Positions 38,612 to 48,685 of a stretch of 56,425 nucleotides of DNA are shown here, one piece after another. The notes under the pieces are model-generated. The model saw nothing but the letters and a program-made list of their open reading frames with translations, was not told the origin of the DNA and ran no database searches. Source of the stretch: an uncultured Polaribacter sp. (lineage in GTDB: Bacteria > Bacteroidota > Bacteroidia > Flavobacteriales > Flavobacteriaceae); the NCBI GenBank assembly GCA_905480405.1, contig CAJQQH010000003.1, positions 1 to 56,425 of the forward strand. The letters are read 5' to 3'. Every line of letters begins with the position of its first letter. The stretch's first letter is position 1. Both the position numbers and the translations under genes were made by a program.

Positions 38612-38671
38612 AAAAATAAATAGCAGCTCTTTAAAACTCAAAGTAAGTTCGCACTATATAAAAATAATAGT

Positions 38672-39550
38672 ATGAATACACTCATAATTAAAAACGTAAG
38701 CAAAACATACCCAAATGGAGTTAGTGCGCTAAAAAACATCAACTTAACTATAACTAATGGAATGTTTGGTTTATTGGGTCCTAACGGAGCTGGAAAATCG
38801 TCTTTAATGCGAACTTTAGCAACTTTACAAGAATCTACACAAGGTAACATTAGTTTTAATGATATAAATAGTAACGACAATCCGCAAAACATAAGAAAAC
38901 AACTTGGGTATTTACCCCAAGAATTTGGTGTTTATCCTAAAATATCTGCGCTTCAATTATTAGATCATTTGGCAATATTAAAAGGTGTTTTAAATTCTAA
39001 AGAACGTAAAGAACAAATTGAAGCACTTCTTCATCAAACTAACTTATATGCGGTTAGAAAAAAAGCAGTTAGTACTTTTTCTGGAGGTATGCGCCAGCGT
39101 TTTGGTATTGCACAAGCATTACTTGGTAATCCTAAATTAATTATTGTTGATGAACCAACTGCCGGTTTAGATCCTGAAGAACGAAATAGATTTCATAATT
39201 TATTAAGTGATATTGGTGAACAAGTAATTGTTATTCTCTCTACTCACATCGTTGAAGATGTAAAAAATTTATGCAGTAAAATGGCAATTTTAGGAAAAGG
39301 TGAATTACTAGCACAAGGTGAACCTTCTAAACTAATATTAAATCTTGATGGAAAAGTTTGGTCTAAAACTATTTTGAAAGAAGATTTAGATTCTTTTAAA
39401 TCTAAATTTAATGTTTTGTCTTCTCGTTTGTCTTCTGGTAAACTAGAAATTAGAGTATTAGCAGACGCTCAACCAAAAGTTGGGTTTGTAGCTACCAAAG
39501 CAGATTTAGAAGATGTTTATTTTGCAACACTTAATCAAAAAAACATTTAA
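38672..39550 (+). CDS. ABC transporter ATP-binding protein (cassette B)
   Basis: 292 aa; GLLGPNGAGKSSLMR, FSGGMRQRFGIAQAL, LIIVDEPTAGLDPEE; closely similar to cassette A. Confidence 0.94.
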   Translation: MNTLIIKNVSKTYPNGVSALKNINLTITNGMFGLLGPNGAGKSSLMRTLATLQESTQGNISFNDINSNDNPQNIRKQLGYLPQEFGVYPKISALQLLDHLAILKGVLNSKERKEQIEALLHQTNLYAVRKKAVSTFSGGMRQRFGIAQALLGNPKLIIVDEPTAGLDPEERNRFHNLLSDIGEQVIVILSTHIVEDVKNLCSKMAILGKGELLAQGEPSKLILNLDGKVWSKTILKEDLDSFKSKFNVLSSRLSSGKLEIRVLADAQPKVGFVATKADLEDVYFATLNQKNI

Positions 39551-39554
39551 TACC

Positions 39555-42500
39555 ATGATTAATAAACTATTACAATTCGAATTAAAATTTCATAGTAAGC
39601 AAATATCTTTTATCATTTTATCGATTCTATTTACTGCTTACGGATTTTTAGCAATCAATCAAGGTTTTAAATATTTAGAATTTAGTTCTATGTATAACGA
39701 TGCTTTTAACCTTAGTTTTATATCAGGTATTGTAAGTATAGTATCAACATTTGCTACAGTCTTTCTTTGCATAAACGCAGGACTTCGTGATAAGTTATTC
39801 AATTTTGAAGGCCTTGTTTTTAGCACAGGTATTAAAAAATTGAATTTCTTTTTAAGTCGGTTTTTAGGAGTATTTTTAATCATACTTTTATTAAATACAA
39901 TTGCTATGTTGGGTGTTTTTATTGGCACTTGTATTAATAGTTTAGATCCAGAAACTTTACATCAATTTAATTTTACACATTATTTTTGGCCTTGGTTATT
40001 ACTTATTTTACCAAATGTATTTGTAACTACAGTTATCATTTTTTCGACAACCTTACTAACAAAAAAAACGATTGTTACCTATATTACAGCTTTAGTTTTT
40101 ATTGCTATTAATTGGGTTTGTGGCTTCTTTATTAACTCACCTTTATTTGGAGGCTCATCTTTAGCATCAAAAGAAATATTAGACATTGCATCATTGATAG
40201 ATCCTATTGGATTGGCTGCCTTTTTTGAGCAAACACAATTCTTAACTCCTCTTGAAAAAAATGATATGGTTTTATCATTATCAAATAATTTTCTTTGGAA
40301 TAGAGCTATTTGGTTAAGTTTTAGCATCATTTTATTATTAATCACTTACAAAAAGTTTTCTTTTAGAGCTATTCAGAAAAAGGTAAAAAAACAAGTTACA
40401 TCCGAAGAAAATAAAAATAGTAACTCAACTTATAAGCCAACTGAAATATCAATAAATTCATTTAAATCGATGTTAGTTAACCTTAAATCGGTTGTTAAAC
40501 TAGATGTACAAATAATTCTTAGCGGAATCCCTTTTAAACTGATTATGATATTATGGTGTATTATTCTTTCTTTAGTATTTAATTATAGTATATCTAGTAA
40601 AGAAATATACGGAAGCCGCTACCCTACAACAGATTTATTTATTGGTCAAGCTATAGAAGTATTGCCAATTCTTGGATTATTTTTAATCGTTTTTTACAGT
40701 AGCGAATTGGTTTGGAAATCTAGACAACATCGTTTTTCTGGAATTATTGAAGCAACACCAAGTAGAAATAGTATGTTTTATACTTCAAAAATTATAGCTA
40801 TATCTATAATACCTATCGTTTTAATTTTATTGACTATTGCGGTTTCTTTAATATTTCAAATCACAAATAATTACTACGATTTTCAATTGCACCAATACTT
40901 TTCATTATGCTATTATGCTGGTGTACAAATTATATTATATGCTATTTTTTCTTTATTCATTCAAACCATCGTATCCAATAAGTATTTAGGAATAATTATT
41001 TCTGCTCTTATTCTAATATTCTTTACTGCTTCTAGAAGTGTTTTTGGGTTAGAACATCCGTTATTCTTTTTTAACAAATTACCAAGTATGGCAAGATCAT
41101 ATTCAGATTTTGTAGGATATGGTCAATATGTTTCAAAATTTAATACACTTGCCTTGTATTGGATAACCTTTTCTGGAGTACTAATTGTATTAAGTAATAA
41201 GTTTTGGAAACGAGGTACATCAGTAGAATTTAAGAAAATTATTAAAACAGTTTTCAATAAAAAAGAGAAACTACAATTAATAAGTTTAGTACTTATGTTT
41301 GTTACTATTGGTAGTTATGCATATTACAATTTGAATATAGTTAATGATTACGTTACTAGTAACGAAAGGCTTGATTTTAATGAACAATATGAACGAAAAT
41401 ATAAAAAATACGATCAACTTGCTGTTCCTCAATTAGTGTCTTTAAAAACGAATATAGATATCTATCCAAATTCAGAAAAGTATAATGTACAGTCAAATAC
41501 AATCATAGCAAACAAGACCAAAAAACCTATGAAAAATATTTTTGTAACGGTACCACAACCTTTAAAATCAATTAACATTGAAGGTAGTAAACAAATATTT
41601 TATGATGCCGTTTTAGGTACATATTTGTTTGAATTAAATGCGCCACTTTTTCCTGAAGAATCTCTTAAAATGTCTTATACCATGGAAAAAAAAGTAAAAG
41701 GATTTGAAACAAATAAAACGATAAACAGCAACGGAACTTATATTAAAAACCAAAATTTTAATCCGATTTTAGGCTATGTAAATAATTACGAAATTGAATA
41801 TAATTATGAGCGTTTACAACGTGGATTACCTAAAAGAGATAGCGTAATAGTAGATGAAAGTTATTTGCAATTGGATAGTAAATTTAATTTTGAGAACATA
41901 AAGTTTGAAACCATTATTTCTACTTCTAAAGAGCAGACAGCTATATCGTCAGGAAGTTTAATAAAACAGTGGCAAAAAGATGATAGAAATTATTATCATT
42001 ATAAAGCTTCTGATACCATTAATAGTATGGTTGCTTATTTTTCTGCTCGCTACACCGTAAAAAAAGAAGTCTATAAAGGAATTAAATTAGAATTGTTCCA
42101 TCTTCCTAATCATACACAAAATGTAGATGAAATGATGAGAGTTGCAAAAAAGACAATTGATTATTGTTCTGATAATTTTGAAAAATATCCTTATGATTAT
42201 TTACGTATTGTAGAAACATCAAACCACGATAGTTCTAATGGTAAAGCAATGCCAGGAGTTATTACTATCAATGAAAAAATATTTAAACGTAATGTAGAAA
42301 ATTTAGATTCATTTAATGTTGTTGCAAGAGTATTAATTCATGAAATATCTCATCAATGGTGGGGATTTTTATTAACTCCAAAACGTGTAGAAGGTTATAT
42401 GGTTTTGTCTGAATCATTCGCAAAGTATACAGAAAGTATTGTTCTTGAAAAAATGTACGGTAAAGCGATGGCAAACAAACTATCTGTAAGTACAATTAAT

Positions 42501-43124
42501 AAATATTTTAGTGGAAGATCTTATGCATCAGAAATAGAACCATCGTTATACTTAAGTAATCATCAAGCTTATTTAGGATACAGTAAAGGTGCTATTATAA
42601 TGTCTGCAATTAAAGAATTAATAGGTGAAAAAAAATTGAATAAAGTATTAAAAAAACTAGTTGATGATTACCAAAACAAACCTGTTGCAACTACATTAAA
42701 CTTAATGGAAGAATTATATAAAGTAACACCAAAAGAGCATCACAAATTAATAAATGATTGGTTTAAAAAAGTAATTACTTACGATTTAAAAATAACGAAC
42801 TCTGTATATAAAAAGATGCAAGATGGTAAATATGAACTTACAATAACAGTTAATACTAAGCGTTTTGAAACTAATTCTTTAGGCGAAGAAGTTGAAATTA
42901 ATATTGATGAACCAATACATATAGGTGTCTTTAAAAAGCACCCAAATGTATTAAATAATCACAAAGATATTAGGTATTTAAAACCACATCAAATCAATAA
43001 TAAAGAAACAAAAATTAAAATTATTACAGATTTTGAACCGATTTATGTTGGAATTGACCCCAACAACAATAGGTTAGATAAAAATCTAGAGGATAATTTC
43101 ATTTCTTCACAACAATTTAATTAA
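39555..43124 (+). CDS. ABC permease fused to C-terminal M1-family aminopeptidase domain (cassette B)
   Basis: MINKLLQFELKFHSKQ... with ATG at 39555; same architecture as 28831-32394; LIHEISHQWWGF, SESFAKYTE. Confidence 0.93.
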   Translation: MINKLLQFELKFHSKQISFIILSILFTAYGFLAINQGFKYLEFSSMYNDAFNLSFISGIVSIVSTFATVFLCINAGLRDKLFNFEGLVFSTGIKKLNFFLSRFLGVFLIILLLNTIAMLGVFIGTCINSLDPETLHQFNFTHYFWPWLLLILPNVFVTTVIIFSTTLLTKKTIVTYITALVFIAINWVCGFFINSPLFGGSSLASKEILDIASLIDPIGLAAFFEQTQFLTPLEKNDMVLSLSNNFLWNRAIWLSFSIILLLITYKKFSFRAIQKKVKKQVTSEENKNSNSTYKPTEISINSFKSMLVNLKSVVKLDVQIILSGIPFKLIMILWCIILSLVFNYSISSKEIYGSRYPTTDLFIGQAIEVLPILGLFLIVFYSSELVWKSRQHRFSGIIEATPSRNSMFYTSKIIAISIIPIVLILLTIAVSLIFQITNNYYDFQLHQYFSLCYYAGVQIILYAIFSLFIQTIVSNKYLGIIISALILIFFTASRSVFGLEHPLFFFNKLPSMARSYSDFVGYGQYVSKFNTLALYWITFSGVLIVLSNKFWKRGTSVEFKKIIKTVFNKKEKLQLISLVLMFVTIGSYAYYNLNIVNDYVTSNERLDFNEQYERKYKKYDQLAVPQLVSLKTNIDIYPNSEKYNVQSNTIIANKTKKPMKNIFVTVPQPLKSINIEGSKQIFYDAVLGTYLFELNAPLFPEESLKMSYTMEKKVKGFETNKTINSNGTYIKNQNFNPILGYVNNYEIEYNYERLQRGLPKRDSVIVDESYLQLDSKFNFENIKFETIISTSKEQTAISSGSLIKQWQKDDRNYYHYKASDTINSMVAYFSARYTVKKEVYKGIKLELFHLPNHTQNVDEMMRVAKKTIDYCSDNFEKYPYDYLRIVETSNHDSSNGKAMPGVITINEKIFKRNVENLDSFNVVARVLIHEISHQWWGFLLTPKRVEGYMVLSESFAKYTESIVLEKMYGKAMANKLSVSTINKYFSGRSYASEIEPSLYLSNHQAYLGYSKGAIIMSAIKELIGEKKLNKVLKKLVDDYQNKPVATTLNLMEELYKVTPKEHHKLINDWFKKVITYDLKITNSVYKKMQDGKYELTITVNTKRFETNSLGEEVEINIDEPIHIGVFKKHPNVLNNHKDIRYLKPHQINNKETKIKIITDFEPIYVGIDPNNNRLDKNLEDNFISSQQFN

Positions 43125-43142
43125 TCTTTAATATTTTTGAAT

Positions 43143-44129
43143 ATGACATTAAAAAGAAGATTTTACTTAACATCTTTTGTTGCAGCTATTTTTGGCGTTT
43201 TAAGTTTCTTTTTTAAAGATGAACAGAACGAAATTCCAATAATTTTAAACATGTTATTGGGTGGCACAGTTCTATATATATTGTTCTTCTATTTATTAGA
43301 AACGGGTAAACTAAAAACGAGTTGGACAAAACCCTTTTATAGAAATATTTTTTATGGGTTAACTATATTGGTTCTAATTATTAGTATTACTCTAGCTAGT
43401 AAAATTGATGAAAACGGAGATAGTTTATGGGTTGTAAATTATAATATTTGGTTATTTGATTTACTTGTATTTCTATTAATTTCGTTTATTTTTTATATTG
43501 TTTTCTCTTGGTTTTTTGAAAGATGGAAAGCAGTTAAAACATTAAAAAATGAAAAATCGAAAGCAGAATTATCGTTATTAAAAGAACAAATAAATCCTCA
43601 CTTCTTTTTTAACACATTAAATAATTTATATTCTTTAATAAAAAAAGACCCAGACGCAGCGCAAGAATATGTTTTAAAATTATCCGATTTAATGCGCTTT
43701 ACCATTTACGATAGTGGAAAAGAAAGTGTAATTTTAGGAGATGAAATTAATTATTTAACTAATTTTATAGATTTACAAACCTCTAGATATCATAAAGAAA
43801 TTGAGATTAGTTTTGTAAAAGATGTTGAAAATCTAAATACCAAAATTGCGCCTTTGTTGTTAATTATTTTATTAGAAAACGCCTTTAAACATGGTGTAGA
43901 AAAATTAACAGAAGACACTTTTATAAAGGTAGAATTAAAAGAGAATAATGATACTATTCATTTTTCGGTTGTAAATAATTTTGATAAAAATGAGTCTTCA
44001 AAAATAAGAGGAATTGGGCTAAAAAATTTAAAAGAACGTTTAGAATTAGTGTATCCCAATAAGTACAATTTATCGCATAAGATCGAAAATAACATATATT
44101 CTGCAACATTAGAAATACTTAAAAAATGA
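43143..44129 (+). CDS. LytS/YehU-type sensor histidine kinase (cassette B)
   Basis: KEQINPHFFFNTLNNLYSL, LLENAFKHGVE, GIGLKNLKERL. Confidence 0.92.
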   Translation: MTLKRRFYLTSFVAAIFGVLSFFFKDEQNEIPIILNMLLGGTVLYILFFYLLETGKLKTSWTKPFYRNIFYGLTILVLIISITLASKIDENGDSLWVVNYNIWLFDLLVFLLISFIFYIVFSWFFERWKAVKTLKNEKSKAELSLLKEQINPHFFFNTLNNLYSLIKKDPDAAQEYVLKLSDLMRFTIYDSGKESVILGDEINYLTNFIDLQTSRYHKEIEISFVKDVENLNTKIAPLLLIILLENAFKHGVEKLTEDTFIKVELKENNDTIHFSVVNNFDKNESSKIRGIGLKNLKERLELVYPNKYNLSHKIENNIYSATLEILKK

Positions 44130-44824
44130 TAAAATATATAATTGTAGATGATGAAACAGCATCGCACGATATTATAAAAGATTATGCTAATAATCTTTCT
44201 TATTTATCGTTTCAAAAAAGTTGTTTTAATGCTTTTGAAGCTATCGAGTATTTGAATAACAATTCGGTTAATCTTATTTTTTTAGACATTAATATGCCTA
44301 AACTTTCTGGTTTAGATTTTTTAAAAACGCTTTCTAACCCTCCTAAAATTATTATTACAACTGCTTATAAAGAATATGCTTTAGAAGGTTATGAGCTAAA
44401 TATTTCTGATTATTTATTAAAACCATTTAACTTTTTACGTTTTGTAAAAGCAGTTAATAAAGTGTATGATTTATCTGCAATAGCTTCAGATTCTTTTCAT
44501 GTACAAGACTCTTTAAAGGATGCAAAAATTTTTATAAAAGATGATAAGAAACATCGCCAAATTACTTTAAGTAATATTCTTTTTATAGAAGGTTATGGAA
44601 ATTATGTAAAGATTCATATGATTGATAAAATGATTGTTTCTCATCAAACTTTATCATCATTTACAAATATCTTACCTGAAAATCAATTTATGCAAGTTCA
44701 TAAATCGTTTATTATTTCAAAAGATAAAATAGATTTAATTGAAGGTAACAGAATTAGCATTCAACAACACAACATTCCTATTGGGAAGGTTTATAAAATG
44801 AATGTAAATAAAATGATTAAATAG
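44126..44824 (+). CDS. LytTR family response regulator (cassette B)
   Basis: 232 aa; YIIVDDETASHDII, FLDINMPKLSGLDFL, YLLKPFNF, LytTR domain; ATGA overlap with kinase. Confidence 0.93.
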   Translation: MIKYIIVDDETASHDIIKDYANNLSYLSFQKSCFNAFEAIEYLNNNSVNLIFLDINMPKLSGLDFLKTLSNPPKIIITTAYKEYALEGYELNISDYLLKPFNFLRFVKAVNKVYDLSAIASDSFHVQDSLKDAKIFIKDDKKHRQITLSNILFIEGYGNYVKIHMIDKMIVSHQTLSSFTNILPENQFMQVHKSFIISKDKIDLIEGNRISIQQHNIPIGKVYKMNVNKMIK

Positions 44825-45007
44825 ATTTTGAAATAAAGTATTTCTAATCATTTAACCTCTTGTTCTGCATCATTTATAAATTATATTTTTTAAAAATTCA
44901 TTCTACTTTGAAATGTTAATTATTTTTTTTTGAAAAATTAACATTTTTACCTGTAATATATTTTCGAACAAAGTACTAATTACAATAATAACTAAGAGTT
45001 GTTAATA

Positions 45008-45058
45008 GACGTTTAGTGTCTTAAAATGGCAGTTTATGCTCGTTAATCTCTAGTTCGT
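45008..45058 (+). promoter_or_regulatory. candidate triple LytTR-binding repeat
   Basis: GACGTTTAG / GCAGTTTAT / CTAGTTCGT with exact 21 bp period; each fits [CA]GTTN[AG][TG]. Confidence 0.55.
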
Positions 45059-45090
45059 CATTTATAATTTTTGGAAAGAACTATAAATTA

Positions 45091-45098
45091 TATGTTTG
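45091..45098 (+). promoter_or_regulatory. -7 box TATGTTTG
   Basis: Exact TAnnTTTG; TTG at 45071-45073, 17 bp upstream. Confidence 0.5.
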
Positions 45099-45150
45099 TG
45101 CATAATTGTGATATAAATTCACAAAAATGTAAGGTTAGTAAAATTGAATC

Positions 45151-46006
45151 TATGTATACGTCTGAGAAAGGAAGAAAAGAAATATTAAGTCTTTACGATC
45201 AAAAACTAGAAGAATTAAACATCAATTATAAGTATAAGTTAATAGACACTTCTTTTGGTGTAACAAATTTAATAATTACTGGTAATACATCTAAACCACC
45301 AATTATATTAGTACATGGTTCTAATGGTTGTGCACCAATTGCTTTAGAAACTTATAAGGGTTTAGAAAATGATTTTCAAATTTTTGCTGTTGATGTTTTA
45401 GCACAACCAAATAAAAGTGCTGATACAAGATTATCTATGAAAAATGATGATTATGGTAAATGGATGCATGAAATAATAGATGCATTAAAACTTAAAAACG
45501 TTACGCTAGCTGGCTTCTCATTTGGAGGATTAATAATTTTAAAAACATTAGAGTATAGTGAAAAAAAAATAACACAAGTTTTCTTAACTGCCCCAGCTTA
45601 TATTGTAAATGGAAATCCGTTTAAGGCTTTGTTTAAGGTTTTTATACCAATGAAGTTTTATATGAAAACAAAAAAAATAAAATATGTAGAATGCTTTTTA
45701 AAAGAAGTTTTTACAAAACAAGACGGTTTTGCATTACAATTTTTGTCAAAAGTTTTTTTGCATTTTAAAATGGATTTTACTCCAGTTCCTGTTGTTAAAA
45801 CATCCGCTGCAAAATTTATAAAAACACCTTTAACAATATTTGCTGCTAAAAACGATTTAATGTTTCCAGGAAAAAAAATGATACAACGTTCTCGTGAAAT
45901 TTTCCCGTCATCTTTACAAACAATTTTACTTAGCGAATCTAAGCATGTACAGAATAATTTTGATAATAAATACATTGTAGAAATTATTAAAAACACACAA
46001 AATTAA
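45151..46006 (+). CDS. alpha/beta hydrolase
   Basis: MYTSEKGRKEILSLYDQ start preferred (track TTG start at 45071 lies in the promoter); IILVHGSNGCAPIA, LAGFSFGGLIIL. Confidence 0.88.
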
Positions 46007-46011
46007 TTGCA

Positions 46012-46941
46012 ATGAGACATTTTAAATTAGTCTTATCACTAATAACTTTAATAGGCATGTTTAGCTGTAAAACTGATACTAAAATTGAAAAACCAAAAAT
46101 CTCCTTTTCATTTGATGATGGTTCTTTACAAGATTTTCCTGGTTATGAAAATTCTAAATGGAATCAATTATTGTTAGATAAATTGGCTGCGCAAAAGGTA
46201 AAAGCAGTTCTATTTGTAAAAGGTAAAAATTTAGACAATAAAGAAGGAAAATCTATTATTAAAAGTTGGGATAATTCTGGGCATTTAATTGCAAACCATA
46301 CGTATTCTCATCCTTATTTTAATAGTAAAAAAGTAACTTTAAAACAATTTAAGAACGAATTAATTAAAAACGATTCGTTTATAAAGGAATATGCTAACTA
46401 TACAAAATTATTCCGTTTTCCGTATTTAAAAGAAGGAAATACTATTGAAAAAAGAGATGGTTTTAGAAGATATTTAAAAGAACAAAACTACAAAATAGGT
46501 CATGTAACAATTGATGCTTCAGATTGGTACATAAACCAAAGACTCGTAAAACGTTTAAAAGAAAACAATATAGCAGACATTTCTGGTTTTAAAGATTTTT
46601 ATATAAAGCATCTTTTTAATCGTGCAGAATATTACAATTCACTTGGAAAAAAATTAACTGGGCGACAAATTCATCACAATATATTATTACATCACAACTT
46701 AACATCTGCACTTTTTATTGATGATTTAATCAATCATTTTAAAGAGAACGGATGGGAAGTTATTAATGTTAGAAAAGCATATAAAGATCCTGTTTATAAA
46801 GAAATTCCTGTAACAATTCCGGCAGGAGAAAGTCTTTTATGGGCATTAGCTAAACAAACAAAAAAATACGATTCAATTTTACGTTATCCTGCAGAAGATA
46901 GTCGTTACGAAAAAGAAGCAATGGACCGTTTAGGTTTGTAA
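46012..46941 (+). CDS. polysaccharide deacetylase family lipoprotein
   Basis: 309 aa; lipobox GMFSC; ISFSFDDGSLQDFPG, IANHTYSHPYF, LFRFPYLKEG. Confidence 0.88.
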   Translation: MRHFKLVLSLITLIGMFSCKTDTKIEKPKISFSFDDGSLQDFPGYENSKWNQLLLDKLAAQKVKAVLFVKGKNLDNKEGKSIIKSWDNSGHLIANHTYSHPYFNSKKVTLKQFKNELIKNDSFIKEYANYTKLFRFPYLKEGNTIEKRDGFRRYLKEQNYKIGHVTIDASDWYINQRLVKRLKENNIADISGFKDFYIKHLFNRAEYYNSLGKKLTGRQIHHNILLHHNLTSALFIDDLINHFKENGWEVINVRKAYKDPVYKEIPVTIPAGESLLWALAKQTKKYDSILRYPAEDSRYEKEAMDRLGL

Positions 46942-46957
46942 AATAAAAATAGGAACA

Positions 46958-47428
46958 ATGAATTCAATAGAAATAATCTTATTAAACTTTTATGAAATAA
47001 GAAGACGAAGCTTAAAGTTATGGAGTGGGATTCCTAATGAATATTTGAATTGGAAACCAGATGAAGATGCCTTTACTATTATTGAAATGATAAGACACAT
47101 TTTAGAAGGCGAGCATCTTTTTCATCAAATAATAGAAAATCGTGGAGATTTAGGAGATTATCAGTCGCCTTGGAAAGAATTAACATATACAAATTTGAAA
47201 AATGAAATAACATTTTCTAAAAAATATAGAGCTGAGTTTTTAAATATGATAAATGATTTAAATGAATCTGATTTAAAAAGCATAAAAATTGAAAGAAAAG
47301 AAGTTGGACAAAGTAAAATACTTGGTGATTACTTAAACAGAATTGCTTACCATGAAGCTGTTCATACGGGGCAATTGTTAGACTACTTAAGAACAATAGG
47401 AATTAACAGACCTCAAATTTGGGATTAA
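46958..47428 (+). CDS. DinB family protein
   Basis: 156 aa; WSGIPNEYLNWKPDEDAFTIIEMIRHILEGEHLF, RIAYHEAVHTGQLLDYLRTIG. Confidence 0.85.
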   Translation: MNSIEIILLNFYEIRRRSLKLWSGIPNEYLNWKPDEDAFTIIEMIRHILEGEHLFHQIIENRGDLGDYQSPWKELTYTNLKNEITFSKKYRAEFLNMINDLNESDLKSIKIERKEVGQSKILGDYLNRIAYHEAVHTGQLLDYLRTIGINRPQIWD

Positions 47429-47480
47429 ATATAATTGGTAAAAACAACAACAATTTCATTATAATAATTCACCTAAAAAG

Positions 47481-48305
47481 ATGAAAAAAAACATATTATT
47501 TATTGCATTAACCCTTCTCGTATTAACAAGTAAAGCCCAAGAATATAAAGAACTTTATAAGAATGGCACTTTAAAAGTATTTGGAGCTAAAAAGAATAGC
47601 TTAAAAACTGGAGAATGGAAATACTATTTTGAAAATGGAAAAATAAGTAAAACCGGTAATTATTTAGAGGGAAAATTAAATGGCGAATGGAAATATTACC
47701 ACAAGAACGGTGTTTTAAGAATCATTGGAAAATACAAAAAGGGAAAAGACAAAGGTCTTTGGAAATATTATCATGATAATAGTGCTTTAAGAGCAATTGG
47801 GAAATATAAGAACGGAAAGCAAACTGGGAAATGGAAATACTTTTATAAAAATGCTGTTTTAAGTAAAACAGGTAAAAAAGTAAAAGGAGAAGATGTAGGT
47901 GAGTGGAAATATTTTAATGAAGATGGATCATTAAGTAAAATTGAAAAAAAAGAAAATGATAAAGAGGCAATTGAGAGAATATTAAGTTATTATTTTAAAG
48001 GCTCTAAAACTGATAATCCAGATTTACTTAAGAAAGCATTTCATGCAGATGCTACTTTAAAGTTTATCAATAAAAAAGGCACTTACACAAAAATACCAAT
48101 TCAAACGTTTTTCACTTATTTCAAAAACACGAAAACTAGGTCATTTAAAACTAAAATTTACTACATAGACATTTCTGAAACTACTGCAAATGTAAAACTC
48201 TCTACAGAGTATAAAACCTATCAATATATAGATTATATGAATATGCTTAAAACAAAAGAGGGCTGGAAAATTGTAAGTAAAATTTCTCATCAAGAATTTT
48301 TTTAA
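47481..48305 (+). CDS. secreted MORN/YwqK-type repeat protein with C-terminal NTF2-like domain
   Basis: Repeats GEWKYYFENGKISKTGNYLEGKLN / GEWKYYHKNGVLR... / GLWKYYHDNSALR... / GKWKYFYKNAVLS... / GEWKYFNEDGSLS...; C-terminus IERILSYYFKGSKTDNPDLLKKAFHADATLKF. Confidence 0.85.
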   Translation: MKKNILFIALTLLVLTSKAQEYKELYKNGTLKVFGAKKNSLKTGEWKYYFENGKISKTGNYLEGKLNGEWKYYHKNGVLRIIGKYKKGKDKGLWKYYHDNSALRAIGKYKNGKQTGKWKYFYKNAVLSKTGKKVKGEDVGEWKYFNEDGSLSKIEKKENDKEAIERILSYYFKGSKTDNPDLLKKAFHADATLKFINKKGTYTKIPIQTFFTYFKNTKTRSFKTKIYYIDISETTANVKLSTEYKTYQYIDYMNMLKTKEGWKIVSKISHQEFF

Positions 48306-48343
48306 GAATAACTAGAATAAATAAACTTTAAGATTTAGAATTA

Positions 48344-48667
48344 ATGCAATACGATAAAGACTTACTATCAACACATAAAGCTCTTTTTTTAAAAGCACGA
48401 GAATTTCTTTTGTCTTTTAATGGGATAATAGAAACAAAAAAAGAACGAATTACAACTTATTCAAATAAAAATGGCGGTGTTTGCCACCTAAGAACAATGC
48501 CTTATGGAATTGATTTTGGCTTTTTAAAAGGAGCAAAAATGAAGGATGAATTAGGCCTTCTTACTGGAAAAGGAAAAGCAATTCGGGTTTTACCAATAAA
48601 AGAATTAGATAAAAATGTGGTTACCTATTATTTAAAACAAGCCATAGAATTAAACGAAAAAAAGTAG
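48344..48667 (+). CDS. DUF1801-like protein
   Basis: 107 aa; HLRTMPYGIDFGFLKGAKMKDE...GKGKAIRVLPI. Confidence 0.65.
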   Translation: MQYDKDLLSTHKALFLKAREFLLSFNGIIETKKERITTYSNKNGGVCHLRTMPYGIDFGFLKGAKMKDELGLLTGKGKAIRVLPIKELDKNVVTYYLKQAIELNEKK

Positions 48668-48685
48668 TACTAAAAAAAAGTGAAA

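Noticed and set aside
28831-43124. Minus-strand ORFs within the permease-M1 genes (29700, 30186, 31655, 39659, 40079, 42313)
   Set aside because: Antisense to strongly supported fusion proteins in AT-rich DNA; no motifs.
47600-47950. Possible DNA tandem repeat or CRISPR-like array
   Set aside because: The periodicity is a protein repeat (GEWKYY...NG) with diverged codons; no conserved direct repeat plus spacer pattern.
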